Positions 8,127 to 16,511 of a stretch of 64,000 nt of DNA are shown here, piece after piece. The translations under genes were made by a program, and so were the position numbers. The stretch covers positions 1 to 64,000 of the forward strand of contig NZ_WVNW01000001.1 in the NCBI RefSeq assembly GCF_013179285.1, read 5' to 3'. A model generated the notes under the pieces. That model saw only the letters and a program-made list of their open reading frames with translations. It was not told the origin of the DNA and did not search any database. How positions within the stretch are numbered: position 1 is the stretch's first letter; the number at the start of each line of letters is the position of its first letter. This DNA comes from Roseobacter sp. HKCCD6576-2. Lineage in GTDB: Bacteria; Pseudomonadota; Alphaproteobacteria; Rhodobacterales; Rhodobacteraceae.

Positions 8127-9332
8127 ATGCTGCTTGAGGCGCTCACCCTCCAGCTTGGCTATAACGCCACGTTGGTTGCCATCGGCGCGATGCTGCTCGG
8201 CATCGCGGCGGGGGTGACGGGCACCTTCCTTTTCCTCCGCAAACGCGCCCTGGTCTCCGACGCGATCAGCCATGCGACACTGCCCGGTGTCGGGTTGGCC
8301 TTTATCGTTATGGTCTGGTTCGGCATGGACGGGCGAAGCCTGATCGGGCTGCTCATCGGCTCGGCGCTGTCGGCCTGGGTTGGGCTGCTTTGCGTTCAAT
8401 GGCTGAGCAATCGCACACGGCTCAGCGAGGATTCGGCCATCGGAGCCGTGCTCTCGGTGTTTTTCGGTGCCGGTGTGGTCTTGCTGACTGTAATCCAAGG
8501 GATGAGCGCCGGGCGGCAAGCTGGGCTCGACTCGCTCCTTTTGGGTTCTACGGCGGGGATGCTGTTATCCGATGCGATACTGATTGCGGTGGGCGGGGCG
8601 CTGGTTCTGGCGCTGACTCTGCTCCTCAGACGGCCGATGTCACTTGTGGCCTTTGACAGTGACTATGCAGCCGCATCGGGTCTGAACGTCGCGCGGATCG
8701 ACCTGACCACGATGGGGCTGGTTCTGGCCGTTACGGTGGTTGGACTCAAGATTGTCGGGCTGATCCTGATTGTCGCTCTGTTGATCATTCCGCCGGTGAC
8801 AGCCCGGTTCTGGACCGAACGGACCGAGCGGGTCTGGCTGATTGCGGGCGGCTTGGGTGGTCTCTCTGGTTATGTCGGTGCAGCGATCTCTGCTTCGGCC
8901 CCGGCCTTACCCACCGGGCCGATCATCGTGCTGGTGGCGTTTGGACTCTTCGTGCTCTCGCTTCTGTTCTCGCCCGCGCGCGGCGTGTTGTCCTCGGTCT
9001 TGACGCATTTGCAATACCGCCGCCGTGTTCATCGCCGTCAAGGGCTTCTGGCATTGGCGCAAGGCCAGCCGATCTACGAAGGGTACACACTCCGCCTGCT
9101 GCAACGGGAGGGGTTGGCCCGCGCCGATGGCGTCGCGACCGAAGAGGGGCAGGCCCGAGCGGCAAAAGCTCTGCTGGATGAAAAACGCTGGGAGATCTTG
9201 CGCGGGTTACAAGCCCATGAAGCGACCGCTGCGCGCTATGACGGGCTGACCCATCTGGAAACGATCCTGACCAAGGATCAGCTCCGCGATCTCGACACAC
9301 GGATTGCCGCCCCGCGCGAGGTGACCCCATGA
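8127..9332 (+). CDS. sitC: manganese/iron ABC transporter permease with a C-terminal DtxR-like extension
   Basis: Residues 1-283 form an ABC-3 family integral membrane permease with about eight hydrophobic segments and conserved SDAISHATLPG. Family permeases usually end near 290 aa, but this one continues to 401 aa. The tail (about 300-395) reads like a DtxR/MntR repressor: LLQREGLARADG, then TEEGQARAAKALLDEKRWEILRGL, then a YDGLTHLETILTKDQLRDLDTRI stretch aligning with the HEACRLEHVMSDEVEERL region of DtxR. The helix-turn-helix part looks shortened, so DNA binding is doubtful. Chlamydial YtgCR is a known permease-repressor fusion. Its last codons overlap sitD by 4 nt. Confidence 0.9.
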   Translation: MLLEALTLQLGYNATLVAIGAMLLGIAAGVTGTFLFLRKRALVSDAISHATLPGVGLAFIVMVWFGMDGRSLIGLLIGSALSAWVGLLCVQWLSNRTRLSEDSAIGAVLSVFFGAGVVLLTVIQGMSAGRQAGLDSLLLGSTAGMLLSDAILIAVGGALVLALTLLLRRPMSLVAFDSDYAAASGLNVARIDLTTMGLVLAVTVVGLKIVGLILIVALLIIPPVTARFWTERTERVWLIAGGLGGLSGYVGAAISASAPALPTGPIIVLVAFGLFVLSLLFSPARGVLSSVLTHLQYRRRVHRRQGLLALAQGQPIYEGYTLRLLQREGLARADGVATEEGQARAAKALLDEKRWEILRGLQAHEATAARYDGLTHLETILTKDQLRDLDTRIAAPREVTP

Positions 9333-10246
9333 GCGGCGCCGAATTCGTCCCCCTCTCGCTCACGCCGCTCTTGATCGGCATCTTCGCGGCGATCGCATGC
9401 GCCCTGCCTGGCAACTTCCTGGTGCTGCGCCGTCAGGCTCTGATTGGCGATGCGATCTCTCATGTGGTCCTCCCCGGGATCGTCGTAGCCTTCTTGCTGA
9501 CCGGCGCAGTCACCGCTTGGCCAATGATGCTGGGCGCCGCGGGCGCCGCGCTGATCTCCGTTGTCTTGATCGAAGCGATCCGCCGTCTGGGCCGGATCGA
9601 AACCGGCGCGGCCATGGGGGTGGTCTTTACCGCGATGTTTGCGGGTGGTGTATTGCTCCTCGAGCGCTCCGACACCTCCTCAGTGCATTTGGATGTCGAA
9701 CACGCGCTGATGGGCAACCTGGAAAGCCTGATCTGGCTGGAAGCCACCGGCTGGCACTCGCTCCTTGACACACAGGCGCTCGCTGGGTTGCCACATGAAC
9801 TCTCTCGGTTGGCCGTGGTTTTGGCCCTGGTTGTCCTTTTCACCCTGGTCTTCTGGCGGCCTCTGAAAATCTCCACTTTCGATGAAGGCTTCGCGCAGGT
9901 CATGGGCATGCGGACCGGCTTTCTAAGTATCGCCCTGGTGATGATCGCCGCTATCGCGGCCGTGGCGGCCTTCGATGCGGTCGGGTCGATCATCGTGATC
10001 GCCATGTTCATCTGCCCCCCCGCCGCCGCGCGTCTGATGACCGACAGTTTGAGTCGCCAAGTGACCTGGAGCGTGGTGTTTGCAACGCTCTCGGCGACGC
10101 TTGGGTATGTCTTCGCAGGCTATGGCCCACTTTGGCTCGGCGGGGACGATTCGGTGAGCGCCGCGGGTATGATCGCATCCGTCTCTGGGGTGATCTTGGC
10201 TCTGGCGGCACTCTTCGGGCCGCGACGACGCGGCCTGATGGTCTGA
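9329..10246 (+). CDS. sitD: manganese/iron ABC transporter permease
   Basis: A 305-aa ABC-3 family permease, second membrane subunit of the importer. It has the conserved GDAISHVVLPGIVVAF segment after the first two helices and about eight hydrophobic segments; unlike SitC it has no cytoplasmic extension. The ATG overlaps the sitC stop (ATGA). It is the last gene of the operon; the next 60 nt lack a convincing terminator before the cobalamin riboswitch region begins. Confidence 0.93.
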   Translation: MSGAEFVPLSLTPLLIGIFAAIACALPGNFLVLRRQALIGDAISHVVLPGIVVAFLLTGAVTAWPMMLGAAGAALISVVLIEAIRRLGRIETGAAMGVVFTAMFAGGVLLLERSDTSSVHLDVEHALMGNLESLIWLEATGWHSLLDTQALAGLPHELSRLAVVLALVVLFTLVFWRPLKISTFDEGFAQVMGMRTGFLSIALVMIAAIAAVAAFDAVGSIIVIAMFICPPAAARLMTDSLSRQVTWSVVFATLSATLGYVFAGYGPLWLGGDDSVSAAGMIASVSGVILALAALFGPRRRGLMV

Positions 10247-10289
10247 GCCGTCGCGCCGCATTCCCGCAATCAAACCGTCGCATTCGGAC

Positions 10290-10318
10290 TTGAGCCAGAG
10301 GCCCGCGCGGCGTAAGCA
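10290..10318 (+). promoter_or_regulatory. possible promoter of the cobalamin operon
   Basis: TTGAGC (10290-10295) and TAAGCA (10313-10318) are separated by 17 bp just upstream of the riboswitch. The -10 is weak. Location is the main support. Confidence 0.35.
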
Positions 10319-10321
10319 CAT

Positions 10322-10500
10322 CCTACTTCGGTCCGGGCGGCGTGAGTCGTCTGGGTAAAAGGGAACACGGTGAAACTCCGTGGCTGCCCCCGCAACTGTA
10401 AGCGGCGAGCGAGACTGGACTATGCCACTGCGGCCCCACATGGGCCACGGGAAGGCCCAGCCAAGCGTCGACCCGCGAGTCAGGAGACCTGCCGAGGTGA
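10322..10500 (+). ncRNA. cobalamin (AdoCbl) riboswitch
   Basis: A class I cobalamin riboswitch aptamer. It contains the conserved AAAAGGGAACACGGTGAAA core (10357-10375), the GCTGCCCCCGCAACTGTAA element (10383-10401) and the B12 box AGTCAGGAGACCTGCC (10478-10493). It precedes btuB and nine further cobalamin genes, so high B12 should shut the operon down. The 153 nt between the B12 box and the btuB start is the expression platform. Confidence 0.97.
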
Positions 10501-10581
10501 TCACCCTGTTCGGACGCGGGAGGCGTCATGGGCAACGGTCTTTCCGTCGTGGTGGCACTCTCACCGTCTGCGGCGGGGCCA

Positions 10582-10642
10582 TCCCCCTTCCAAAGACAAA
10601 TCGTTGCACCACGCAGCCCCGGGGACGGGCTGACAAGGGGGA
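10582..10642 (+). promoter_or_regulatory. candidate RBS-sequestering expression platform
   Basis: TCCCCCTT (10582-10589) is exactly complementary to AAGGGGGA (10635-10642), the btuB Shine-Dalgarno region. A small hairpin (CAGCCC 10614-10619 with GGGCTG 10627-10632) lies between them. No terminator with a T tract is seen after the aptamer. This suggests translational control: the ligand-bound aptamer would favour occlusion of the RBS. It is inferred from complementarity only. Confidence 0.5.
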
Positions 10643-10646
10643 CATT

Positions 10647-12503
10647 ATGAATAAGACACTGGGCGCCGTTGCTGCGACCCTTCTGACAACCACATCCGCT
10701 CTGGCGCAGGAGCCAGTGTTCCAACTGCCTGAAATCATCTTCTCGGCTGGCCTGACCGCGATCGAGGCAAATCGCACCGGCGTCAGTGTCGAAGTCGTGG
10801 ATGAGGACGACCTCGACGCCGCCGGGGATGTCCAACTGTCGGACTACCTCGAAACCCTGCCGGGCATTTCCGTCACACAAAACGGCCCGGTTGGTACGAA
10901 CACAACGCTTCGGATCCGCGGGCTCAACGGCAACTACATCCCCGTTCTGATCAACGGGATCGACGTGACAGATCCGTCCAGCACGCAAACAAACTTCAAC
11001 TTCGGCACATTGACCACCGGCGGCATCAGCCGGATTGAGGTCTTGTATGGCTCGCAGAGCGCCATCTACGGGTCCGAGGCCATTGGCGGCGTGATCAACA
11101 TCACCACCCTGCAAGCGCCTGACGAGAACGGGACAGACATTATCGTGAATGCCGAGGGCGGAACCTATGACTCCTACCTCGGCGAAGTCGGCATCGCGAC
11201 CCGTTTTGACCGCGGCACACTGGCCTTCAGCGCCACTCGCGTCGTGACTGACGGGTTCTCGGCCGCCGATGAAAACCTCGGCAACACCGAAGCGGATGGG
11301 TACGAATCCACGACGCTGAGCTTTACCGGCACCTATGAGTTGTCGGAAACAGTCACGATCGGCGGCAGTGTCATCTACCTGGATTCGCGGTCCGACTTCG
11401 ATTCAGGCGGCGGGGCGGGCCGAGATTCCGACCGCTTCCTGACCTCAGAACAGTTGGGTGCACGGATCTTCGCGCAATTCGACGGCGTCCATATCGATCA
11501 TGAAATCGCGGTTCAGGCCTTCCGCATTGATCGGTCCGATCCGAATTCCACATCATCGGTGACCAATTTCGAAGGCGACCGGCTCGGGTTCTCCTATCGC
11601 GGGACAATCGATCTGGCGGGCGAACAGGGCCTTGTGATCGGGGCGGATTATACCCGTGAGGATTACCTGTCCTTTGGCACAGGCGGACGCACCGAGGCGG
11701 ATTACTCCGTCGCCACACTTCTGGGAGAGTATACCACCCGCCTTGGCAACGACGTCGATCTGGCATTGGCAGTGCGATACGACGAGCATTCGGTTTTTGG
11801 TGGCGCCACAACAGGCCGCGCCGCGCTGGCGTGGCGACCTGACGCCAACACCACGATCCGCGCATCTATTGCAACCGGCTTCCGCGCGCCCTCGCTCAAT
11901 GAGCTTTATGGTCCCTTTGGCGCGCCCAACCCGAATCTGCAGCCCGAAGAAAGCCGCAGTGCCGAGTTGGCCATCGAGCGCGAATTTGCGAATGGCAGGG
12001 TCGGGGCGGCTTTATTCTATACCGAGATTGATGATCTGATAGACTTCCGAGGCGGCGGTTACGTACAGGTGCCTGGCAAAACAGTGTCGCGGGGGATCGA
12101 GCTGACCGGGGAACTTGCGCTGAACGACAACTATTCGCTCTTCGGCAACTATACCTACACCGACAGTGAAGAAATCAGCGGCAATCGCCTGGCCCGCGTC
12201 CCACTACATGATCTTACTCTTGGACTACGCGCAGAGTTCAATGACCTCTGGAGCGGAACAGTCACAGTGCAGCATGTCGCCGGACGTCAAGATCGCGTGT
12301 TCGGCCCGCCACCGACCTTTGCCAGCACCCCGTTCGATATGCCCGACTATACCGTTGCGAACATGTCTCTTGGCTATGCCGTGAACGATGCGACCGAGGT
12401 ATATCTGCGCGTTGAGAACATCTTCGATGAGGAGTATCAGACCACGCTTGGCTACGGCACCAGCGACAGGGCGTTTTACCTTGGCGTCCGTGCGTCCTTC
12501 TAG
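10647..12503 (+). CDS. btuB: TonB-dependent vitamin B12 outer-membrane receptor
   Basis: A 618-aa outer-membrane receptor. The signal peptide MNKTLGAVAATLLTTTSALA is followed by a plug domain (about 35-140; LSDYLETLPGISVTQNG, LRIRGLNGNYIPVLINGID, YGSEAIGGVINITT). A 22-strand-type barrel follows and ends in the terminal Phe of LGVRASF. The start was chosen at the ATG preceded by AAGGGGG and by the signal peptide; the frame remains open upstream through the riboswitch but is non-coding there. Substrate is inferred from the riboswitch and the cobalamin genes downstream. The stop overlaps the btuF start. Confidence 0.95.
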   Translation: MNKTLGAVAATLLTTTSALAQEPVFQLPEIIFSAGLTAIEANRTGVSVEVVDEDDLDAAGDVQLSDYLETLPGISVTQNGPVGTNTTLRIRGLNGNYIPVLINGIDVTDPSSTQTNFNFGTLTTGGISRIEVLYGSQSAIYGSEAIGGVINITTLQAPDENGTDIIVNAEGGTYDSYLGEVGIATRFDRGTLAFSATRVVTDGFSAADENLGNTEADGYESTTLSFTGTYELSETVTIGGSVIYLDSRSDFDSGGGAGRDSDRFLTSEQLGARIFAQFDGVHIDHEIAVQAFRIDRSDPNSTSSVTNFEGDRLGFSYRGTIDLAGEQGLVIGADYTREDYLSFGTGGRTEADYSVATLLGEYTTRLGNDVDLALAVRYDEHSVFGGATTGRAALAWRPDANTTIRASIATGFRAPSLNELYGPFGAPNPNLQPEESRSAELAIEREFANGRVGAALFYTEIDDLIDFRGGGYVQVPGKTVSRGIELTGELALNDNYSLFGNYTYTDSEEISGNRLARVPLHDLTLGLRAEFNDLWSGTVTVQHVAGRQDRVFGPPPTFASTPFDMPDYTVANMSLGYAVNDATEVYLRVENIFDEEYQTTLGYGTSDRAFYLGVRASF

Positions 12504-13326
12504 CCGCGTCATAAGGCTTGGTGCGGCGGTGGCCTTTGTGGCTGCCGCCGCGCCCAGTTGGGCCGACATGCCCGAGCGTGTCGTCTCGATGAATCTCTGC
12601 ACCGACCAGCTCGCGATGATGCTGGCCGCGCCGGGGCAGTTGATCTCGGTCAGCGATATTGCCACCGATCCGCTGATCTCTCCTATGCATTTGGAGGCCG
12701 CGGCCTATCCTGCGAATTTTGGCGGTGCCGAAGAGATTTATCTGCTCCGCCCCGATTTGGTCTTGGCCGGCGTCTATTCCGACCCCGCCGTTGTCTCGAT
12801 GCTGCGCCGTTTGCGGGTTGAGGTGGCGCAGATCGACATTGTCACCGGGCTTGATCAAGTCACGGACCGCCTGGCCGAAGTCGGTGCGCTTCTCCATCGG
12901 GAAGAGGAGGCCGCCGCGCGCGCCGAAGCCTTTGAGACTGATCTGGATGCGCTGACCCGCCCTGAAACCGGGCCGCGGGCGGCGTTCTATTACCCAAACG
13001 GCTATTCTCTGGGCACTGGCACCCTGTCTCATGAGATCCTAACCACCGCCGGGTTCCGCCATATCGCCGACGAACTGGGGCGGGACAGCAGCGGTCGCTT
13101 GGCGCTAGAGCTTCTGGCCGTGGCTGCGCCAGATGTGGTGATCAGCACCGGAACATACCCCGGCAACTCCCGATCCGAGGATATTCTGCATCATCCCGCT
13201 CTTGAGGCGCTCATTGCGGCGGGGCAGGGGCATGTCAGCGGACCCGACTGGGTCTGCGGGACGCCGCAGGTTTTGACCGCGCTCTCAGATTTGACAACCC
13301 TGCGGGACGGGATGGAGGCGGAATGA
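12490..13326 (+). CDS. btuF: periplasmic cobalamin-binding protein
   Basis: A 278-aa helical-backbone (cluster A-II) binding protein that would pass B12 from the periplasm to BtuCD. A GTG start at 12490, overlapping the end of btuB by 14 nt, gives a clear signal peptide ending WA|DMPERVVSMN; no better in-frame start was seen. The family phrases VSMNLCTDQLAMML, EEIYLLRPDLVLAG and the C-terminal GPDWVCGTPQVL are present. It overlaps btuC by 4 nt. Confidence 0.9.
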   Translation: MRPSSRVIRLGAAVAFVAAAAPSWADMPERVVSMNLCTDQLAMMLAAPGQLISVSDIATDPLISPMHLEAAAYPANFGGAEEIYLLRPDLVLAGVYSDPAVVSMLRRLRVEVAQIDIVTGLDQVTDRLAEVGALLHREEEAAARAEAFETDLDALTRPETGPRAAFYYPNGYSLGTGTLSHEILTTAGFRHIADELGRDSSGRLALELLAVAAPDVVISTGTYPGNSRSEDILHHPALEALIAAGQGHVSGPDWVCGTPQVLTALSDLTTLRDGMEAE

Positions 13327-14312
13327 GACTGTCGCTGCTCCTCTCCGGTTTGACGGCTCTGGTCGTGGTGCTGTTCGGCCTCTCGCTCTTGGTTGGGCCG
13401 GCGGGGTTTGGCATCGGCCAAAGCCTCTCCGCCCTGCTCGGCGGGGAAGGTGAGGCGGTGACCCTTGTGATGCGCGAGATTCGCCTGCCCCGCGCCATTC
13501 TGGCCGTCATGGTGGGGGTTAGCTTGGGACTCTCCGGCGCGGCACTGCAAGGGTTCTTGCGGAACCCCCTGGCCGAACCCGGATTGATCGGTGTCTCTTC
13601 CTCCGCAGCCTTGGGCGCGGTGCTTGCCCTGCAAACGGGATTTGCCACGAGCTTTGCGTTGGCACTGCCTGTTTCGGCTCTAACCGGCGCATTGATCTCT
13701 GTTCTACTCCTCCTCGTTCTGGCCGGCCGCCGAGGCGGATCGCTCACATTGATCCTCGCAGGCATCGCGATCAGCGCACTGGCCGGGGCCTTCCTCTCCT
13801 TGGTTCTCAACCTCTCGCCCAACCCTTTCGCGGTGAGTGAAATCGTGTTCTGGATGCTTGGGTCTCTTTCGGATCGGTCCTTTGATCATGTGACCGTCGC
13901 CCTACCAGTCATGCTGCTCGGGTGGGTCCTTTTGGCGAGCCTCGGGCGCGGCCTTGATGCCCTGACGCTGGGCCAAGATGCGGCGGAATCCATGGGCATC
14001 AACCTTAGTCAATTGCGCCTTAGATTGGTTGCCGGTGTCGCCGCGTCGGTCGGCGCGGCGACGGCGGTGGCGGGGGCTATCGGGTTCGTCGGCCTTGTGG
14101 TGCCGCATATTCTACGCCCGTTTGTCGGCGCACGCCCGGGCGCCCTTTTGCCTGCCTCCGCGCTTGGCGGTGCGGCGATGGTTCTTGCGGCCGACATCGC
14201 CGTCCGCCTGGTGCTCCCCGATCGGGATCTGAAACTCGGCGTCCTCATGGCGATCGTCGGCGCACCGCTTTTCCTTCATCTGATCTATAAGACGCGGAAG
14301 CAGATGATATGA
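13323..14312 (+). CDS. btuC: cobalamin ABC transporter permease (FecCD family)
   Basis: A 329-aa integral membrane protein with about ten hydrophobic helices. FecCD hallmarks are visible: REIRLPRAILAVMVGVSLGLSGAALQGFLRNPLAEPGLIGVSS near the N-terminus and GAIGFVGLVVPHILRPFVG near residue 255. It would form a homodimeric channel with BtuD. It is bracketed by 4-nt overlaps with btuF and btuD. Confidence 0.95.
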   Translation: MRLSLLLSGLTALVVVLFGLSLLVGPAGFGIGQSLSALLGGEGEAVTLVMREIRLPRAILAVMVGVSLGLSGAALQGFLRNPLAEPGLIGVSSSAALGAVLALQTGFATSFALALPVSALTGALISVLLLLVLAGRRGGSLTLILAGIAISALAGAFLSLVLNLSPNPFAVSEIVFWMLGSLSDRSFDHVTVALPVMLLGWVLLASLGRGLDALTLGQDAAESMGINLSQLRLRLVAGVAASVGAATAVAGAIGFVGLVVPHILRPFVGARPGALLPASALGGAAMVLAADIAVRLVLPDRDLKLGVLMAIVGAPLFLHLIYKTRKQMI

Positions 14313-15067
14313 GCGCGCTGACCGTCACCAACCTGACCGTTCATCGGGGCGAATGCCCGGTCGTCGACCGTGTCAGCCTGTCACTCACCTCTGGTGAGGT
14401 TGTCGGCTTGATTGGGCCCAACGGTGCCGGAAAAACGACCCTATTACGGGCGATTCTCGGGCTTCAGCCTCATACTGGCCGATCCGATCTGGCCCAGATG
14501 CCGCGCCGCGAACGCGCCAAAACCGTCGCTTGGATGCCGCAAACCCGCGAAATCGCCTGGCCTGTTGCTGTGGAGACCCTGGTGCTTCTGGGTCGGGTGC
14601 CGCATCTGGCTGGCGGTGCACAACCCAAGCCAGACGACCATAAGGCAACTGCGCAAGCGCTGGACGATATGGGTCTCACTGGGTTCGAAACACGGCCCGC
14701 GACGGAGCTCTCCGGCGGCGAACAGGCACGCGTCTTAATCGCGCGCGTTTTGGCGCAGGATACGCCGCTTATTCTGGCGGACGAACCGATTGCCGGGCTC
14801 GATCCCGCCCACCAGATCACCACGATGCAGATTTTTGCCCGGCTGGCTGCACAAGGCAAAACCGTCTTGGCGGCCTTGCATGATTTGGGATTGGCCGCGC
14901 GGCATTGCACGCGGCTGCTGCTCCTCGACAAAGGTCGCCTTGTGGCAGACGGTGCACCGAAGGATGTCCTGACGCCTGAGCATCTGCACTGCGTCTTTGG
15001 CATTGCCGCCCATCTTGTTGAAACCGATCACGGGCTGATCTTCCAACCACTGGAGTCGACCCGATGA
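14309..15067 (+). CDS. btuD: cobalamin ABC transporter ATP-binding protein
   Basis: A 252-aa ABC ATPase energising BtuC. Walker A GPNGAGKTT, signature LSGGEQARV, Walker B LILADEPIAGLDP and switch ALHDL are intact. It is related to FecE/FhuC-type ATPases; B12 specificity comes from the operon. It starts inside the btuC stop (ATGA) and its own stop overlaps cbiZ by 4 nt. Confidence 0.94.
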   Translation: MSALTVTNLTVHRGECPVVDRVSLSLTSGEVVGLIGPNGAGKTTLLRAILGLQPHTGRSDLAQMPRRERAKTVAWMPQTREIAWPVAVETLVLLGRVPHLAGGAQPKPDDHKATAQALDDMGLTGFETRPATELSGGEQARVLIARVLAQDTPLILADEPIAGLDPAHQITTMQIFARLAAQGKTVLAALHDLGLAARHCTRLLLLDKGRLVADGAPKDVLTPEHLHCVFGIAAHLVETDHGLIFQPLESTR

Positions 15068-15711
15068 TCCGCGCCACGCTCGACAGGCCTTGGCTGATGG
15101 CCGATTTGGGCCAACCAATGCGCGTGATCAGCTGGGCGCCCTTCCGGCCAGGGCTCGTCCTGGCGCAACACGTATTGTGGCGCGAGGTGCGGGACGCGGA
15201 CCTGCCGAAAGACCTCGACGCCATCGCTTGGCTAAATCAAGAAATGACGCGGCGGGGGCCGTCAGACGCCGTGACCATGCTAACCTCGCGCAATGTCGAG
15301 AAATATACTCTAACACGGGCGAAAACTGGCAATGTAGCCGCTGACTGTCTTGCGACAGTTGGCCTCTCGAACGCTGAACGGGTGGGATATCGGCAGCCTG
15401 TCTTGGCGGAACAGTATGGCACGGTCAATTTGCTGGTGGCGCTCTCTCACGGGGTGAGCAATGCCGCGATGACCGAAGCGCTCAGCATCGCGACGCAAGC
15501 CCGCACCGCCGCCATCATCGCCAATGGCCCGGCTCTGCCGGAAGGTGCCGCGACCGGCACCGGCACCGATTGTATCGCGCTGGCCTGTCCACCGGGCGAT
15601 ATTGCCTATGCCGGGCTTCACACGGATATCGGCGAAGCGATCGGCCGTGCCGTCTATGACGCCGTTGCCGAAGGCGTCACCGAGTGGATGAAGACGGAGG
15701 CAAAGCGATGA
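15064..15711 (+). CDS. cbiZ: adenosylcobinamide amidohydrolase
   Basis: A 215-aa CbiZ family enzyme that hydrolyses adenosylcobinamide (or pseudo-B12) to adenosylcobyric acid, letting the cell rebuild its preferred lower ligand. Conserved stretches TMLTSRNVEKYT, GTVNLLVALSHGVSNAAMTEA and ATGTGTDCIALACPPG match the family. Its place between the importer ATPase and a BtuF-like gene indicates salvage of imported corrinoids rather than de novo synthesis. It overlaps its neighbours on both sides by 4 nt. Confidence 0.93.
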   Translation: MIRATLDRPWLMADLGQPMRVISWAPFRPGLVLAQHVLWREVRDADLPKDLDAIAWLNQEMTRRGPSDAVTMLTSRNVEKYTLTRAKTGNVAADCLATVGLSNAERVGYRQPVLAEQYGTVNLLVALSHGVSNAAMTEALSIATQARTAAIIANGPALPEGAATGTGTDCIALACPPGDIAYAGLHTDIGEAIGRAVYDAVAEGVTEWMKTEAKR

Positions 15712-16511
15712 AAGCATTCCCGCCCAGCCGGATCATCTGCCTGACCGAAGAGACGGTCGAAACGCTCTACCTGTTGGGCGAAGAGCATAGGATTGTCGGT
15801 GTGACCGGCTATGCCGTGCGCCCGCCACAGGTCCGCCAAGAAAAGCCGCGTGTCGGAGCTTTTACCTCTGCCGATATCGCCAAAATCCATGCGTTAGAGC
15901 CTGATTTGGTCCTGACCTTCTCTGATCTGCAGGCTGATATCGTCGCGCAACTGATCCGTGAGGGCATTTCGGTGCATGCGTTTAACCAGCGCGACATCAG
16001 CGGCATTCTTGCGATGATCCGCACTGTCGGCGCACTGGTTGGCGCCGGCGCGAAAGCGAAGGCGTTGGCCGCGAAATTCGAGGCCAGGCTGCAGCGTTTA
16101 CGGGATATGCCGAGGCCAACCCGGCCCCGGGTTTATTTCGAAGAATGGGACGAGCCGCCGATCTCCGGCATCGCCTGGGTCAGTGAATTGATCGAACTGG
16201 CCGGTGGGGAGGATGTGTTCGCTCATCTCCGCCAGGAGCAAGCCGCCAAGAACCGAATTATCGATCCTTGCGATGTGATCGCCGCAGCGCCCGACGTGAT
16301 CATCGCCAGTTGGTGCGGCAAGAAGGTGCGCCCAGAGAAGATCGCAAACCGCTCTGGGTGGCATACGATTCCAGCGGTGAAACATGGGCGGATTGCCGAG
16401 ATAAAGTCGCCGCTCATCCTGCAGCCTGGGCCTGCAGCGCTCGGCGACGGGCTTGATGCGATCCTGGATATCCTTTGGGATGACGCCGCAGAAAAGAGGG
16501 CACGTGCATGA
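15708..16511 (+). CDS. BtuF-like corrinoid-binding protein without a signal peptide
   Basis: A 267-aa protein with the two-lobe helical-backbone layout of BtuF/FhuD (ALEPDLVLTFSDLQADIVAQLI; PRVYFEEWDEPPISGIAWVSELIELAGG; AAPDVIIASWCGKKV). The ATG at 15708 overlaps the cbiZ stop. From that start there is no export signal: it opens MKAFPPSRIICLTEET, directly at the first beta strand. It is therefore predicted to be cytosolic, which is unusual for a binding protein, and could hand corrinoids to CbiZ or act as a corrinoid buffer. This is inference. An in-frame start at 15684 adds only eight polar residues. Confidence 0.85.
   Translation: MKAFPPSRIICLTEETVETLYLLGEEHRIVGVTGYAVRPPQVRQEKPRVGAFTSADIAKIHALEPDLVLTFSDLQADIVAQLIREGISVHAFNQRDISGILAMIRTVGALVGAGAKAKALAAKFEARLQRLRDMPRPTRPRVYFEEWDEPPISGIAWVSELIELAGGEDVFAHLRQEQAAKNRIIDPCDVIAAAPDVIIASWCGKKVRPEKIANRSGWHTIPAVKHGRIAEIKSPLILQPGPAALGDGLDAILDILWDDAAEKRARA

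Noticed and set aside
10380-10646. An 89-codon N-terminal extension of btuB
   Set aside because: It runs through the cobalamin riboswitch and its expression platform; the signal peptide and RBS place the start at 10647.
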